A stretch of DNA of 64,000 nucleotides from Akkermansiaceae bacterium (lineage in GTDB: Bacteria; Verrucomicrobiota; Verrucomicrobiia; Verrucomicrobiales; Akkermansiaceae), in assembly GCA_947462535.1 (NCBI GenBank), contig CANHPN010000003.1, positions 1 through 64,000 of the forward strand. The letters run 5' to 3'. The translations under genes were made by a program, and so were the position numbers. The notes beneath the pieces were generated by a model. That model ran no database searches, was not told the origin of the DNA, and worked only from the letters and a program-made list of their open reading frames with translations. How positions within the stretch are numbered: position 1 is the first letter of the stretch; every line of letters starts with the position of its first letter. Shown piece by piece: positions 63,483 to 64,000 of this stretch.

Positions 63483-64000
63483 ATGGCTGACAATCAGACC
63501 ACCGTCGCACTCAACATCGGATCCCAGCGCATTGGCATGGCCGTTTTCGAAGTTTCGAAAAGCGGCAGCTTGACCCTCACGGCTTATGGCTCCGAATCCA
63601 TCGTCGCGGATCCCGCGCTCGACGCTTCCAAAATCTCCCAGACCCGGGTGGCCATCGCCGATCTCGCCCAGCGCCTCAAAGTTGGCAAGGCCAAGGCCCG
63701 CTGCGCGATCTCTGGCCAGTCGGTTTTCACTCGTTTCGTCAAGCTGCCGCCGCTGCAAGACGACAACATCGAGCAGCTGGTCACCTTCGAGGCGCAGCAG
63801 CACGTGCCTTTCCCGCTGCAGGAAGTCGTTTGGGATTACGAGCTCATCGAAGGCGCGCCCGAGAAGGAAGTGGTCATCGTCGCCATCAAGGCCGACGCGC
63901 TTGATGAAATCAACGCCGCCGTCAACGACAGCGGTCTCGGCACTGCGGAAGTCGATGTCGCCCCGATGGCGATTTACAACGCATTTCGCGCCACCTACGG
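63483..64000 (+). CDS. pilM: Type IV pilus assembly protein PilM-like (partial, runs off the window)
   Basis: The first 172 residues of an actin-fold protein, cut by the window edge. MADNQTTVALNIGSQRIGMAVF is the first ATPase-fold phosphate loop (N-I-G-S-x-R-I), and LVTFEAQQHVPFPLQEVVWDYELI is the highly characteristic PilM segment. PilM sits in the cytoplasm and links to PilN/PilO. It follows the Amuc_1102-like gene; in Akkermansia the same order continues with Amuc_1100, Amuc_1099 and the secretin PilQ, so those genes are expected just outside. Confidence 0.88.
   Translation, partial: MADNQTTVALNIGSQRIGMAVFEVSKSGSLTLTAYGSESIVADPALDASKISQTRVAIADLAQRLKVGKAKARCAISGQSVFTRFVKLPPLQDDNIEQLVTFEAQQHVPFPLQEVVWDYELIEGAPEKEVVIVAIKADALDEINAAVNDSGLGTAEVDVAPMAIYNAFRATY

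Overview
This is a GC-rich (roughly 60-65% G+C by eye), densely coded Gram-negative chromosome segment. I infer a member of the Verrucomicrobiota, probably Verrucomicrobiaceae (Luteolibacter/Haloferula/Akkermansia relatives). The reasons are the large three-domain form of IspG, a gene resembling the Amuc_1102 pilus-like family directly upstream of pilM at the right edge, lipid A genes (lpxD, lpxL-like), Gfo/Idh/MocA plus DUF1080 enzymes, and many short palindromic repeats of the REP type. No rRNA, tRNA, CRISPR or prophage was seen.

Layout: 0-0.8 kb, a nucleotidyltransferase with a small overlapping partner. 0.8-4.4 kb, divergent pabB and an elongation factor G with a terminator. 4.5-8.4 kb, pheS and pheT with a GxxExxY gene lodged between them inside inverted repeats. 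8.5-10.4 kb, a beta-barrel protein, an epimerase and a small secreted protein. 10.6-15.4 kb, alaS (interrupted in frame by a transposase domain), alkB and ogt. 15.5-18.8 kb, ispG (also interrupted in frame by a transposase domain), clpS and a DUF2017-like gene. 18.8-34.3 kb, envelope glycan and lipid A genes: two ELM1/glycosyltransferase pairs, an epimerase, a methyltransferase, a pyruvyltransferase-like protein, an APH-like kinase, a KpsS-like protein, a GT4, an LpxL-like acyltransferase, an MsbA-like exporter, LpxD and Skp; the last eight are co-oriented and almost contiguous. 34.5-38.9 kb, proB, a Uma2 nuclease-fold gene, prfB with its programmed frameshift, a papain-like membrane-anchored protein and nth. 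39-48.5 kb, a large secreted protein, a TPR-like protein, a RapA-like helicase, a Tat-exported oxidoreductase, a DUF1080 protein and an RsuA-type pseudouridine synthase. 48.5-53.6 kb, an RsmC-like methyltransferase, a 2Fe-2S protein, a truncated histidine kinase, and gspF/gspE. 53.7-62.6 kb, an Opp/Dpp ATPase, PxpA and a PxpBC fusion, an L,D-transpeptidase, an LptF/G permease, dinG and aroD. 62.8-64 kb, the start of a type IV pilus-like operon.

The main result is that two different REP-associated tyrosine transposase (RAYT, Y1/HUH) genes sit inside two essential genes, alaS and ispG. Each lies in the host orientation and host reading frame with no stop codon, and each is bounded by inverted REP hairpins that are themselves translated. 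The ispG element is exactly 765 bp (255 codons) from repeat end to repeat end. No intein motifs are visible, so the predicted products are host-transposase-host fusion proteins. Each transposase carries its own hairpin type at its ends. Further copies of the ispG-type hairpin occur in frame in a pheT linker, upstream of alaS, and just before the L,D-transpeptidase gene. Together these suggest a REP/RAYT system that tolerates, and perhaps exploits, in-frame residence in interdomain linkers of essential proteins.
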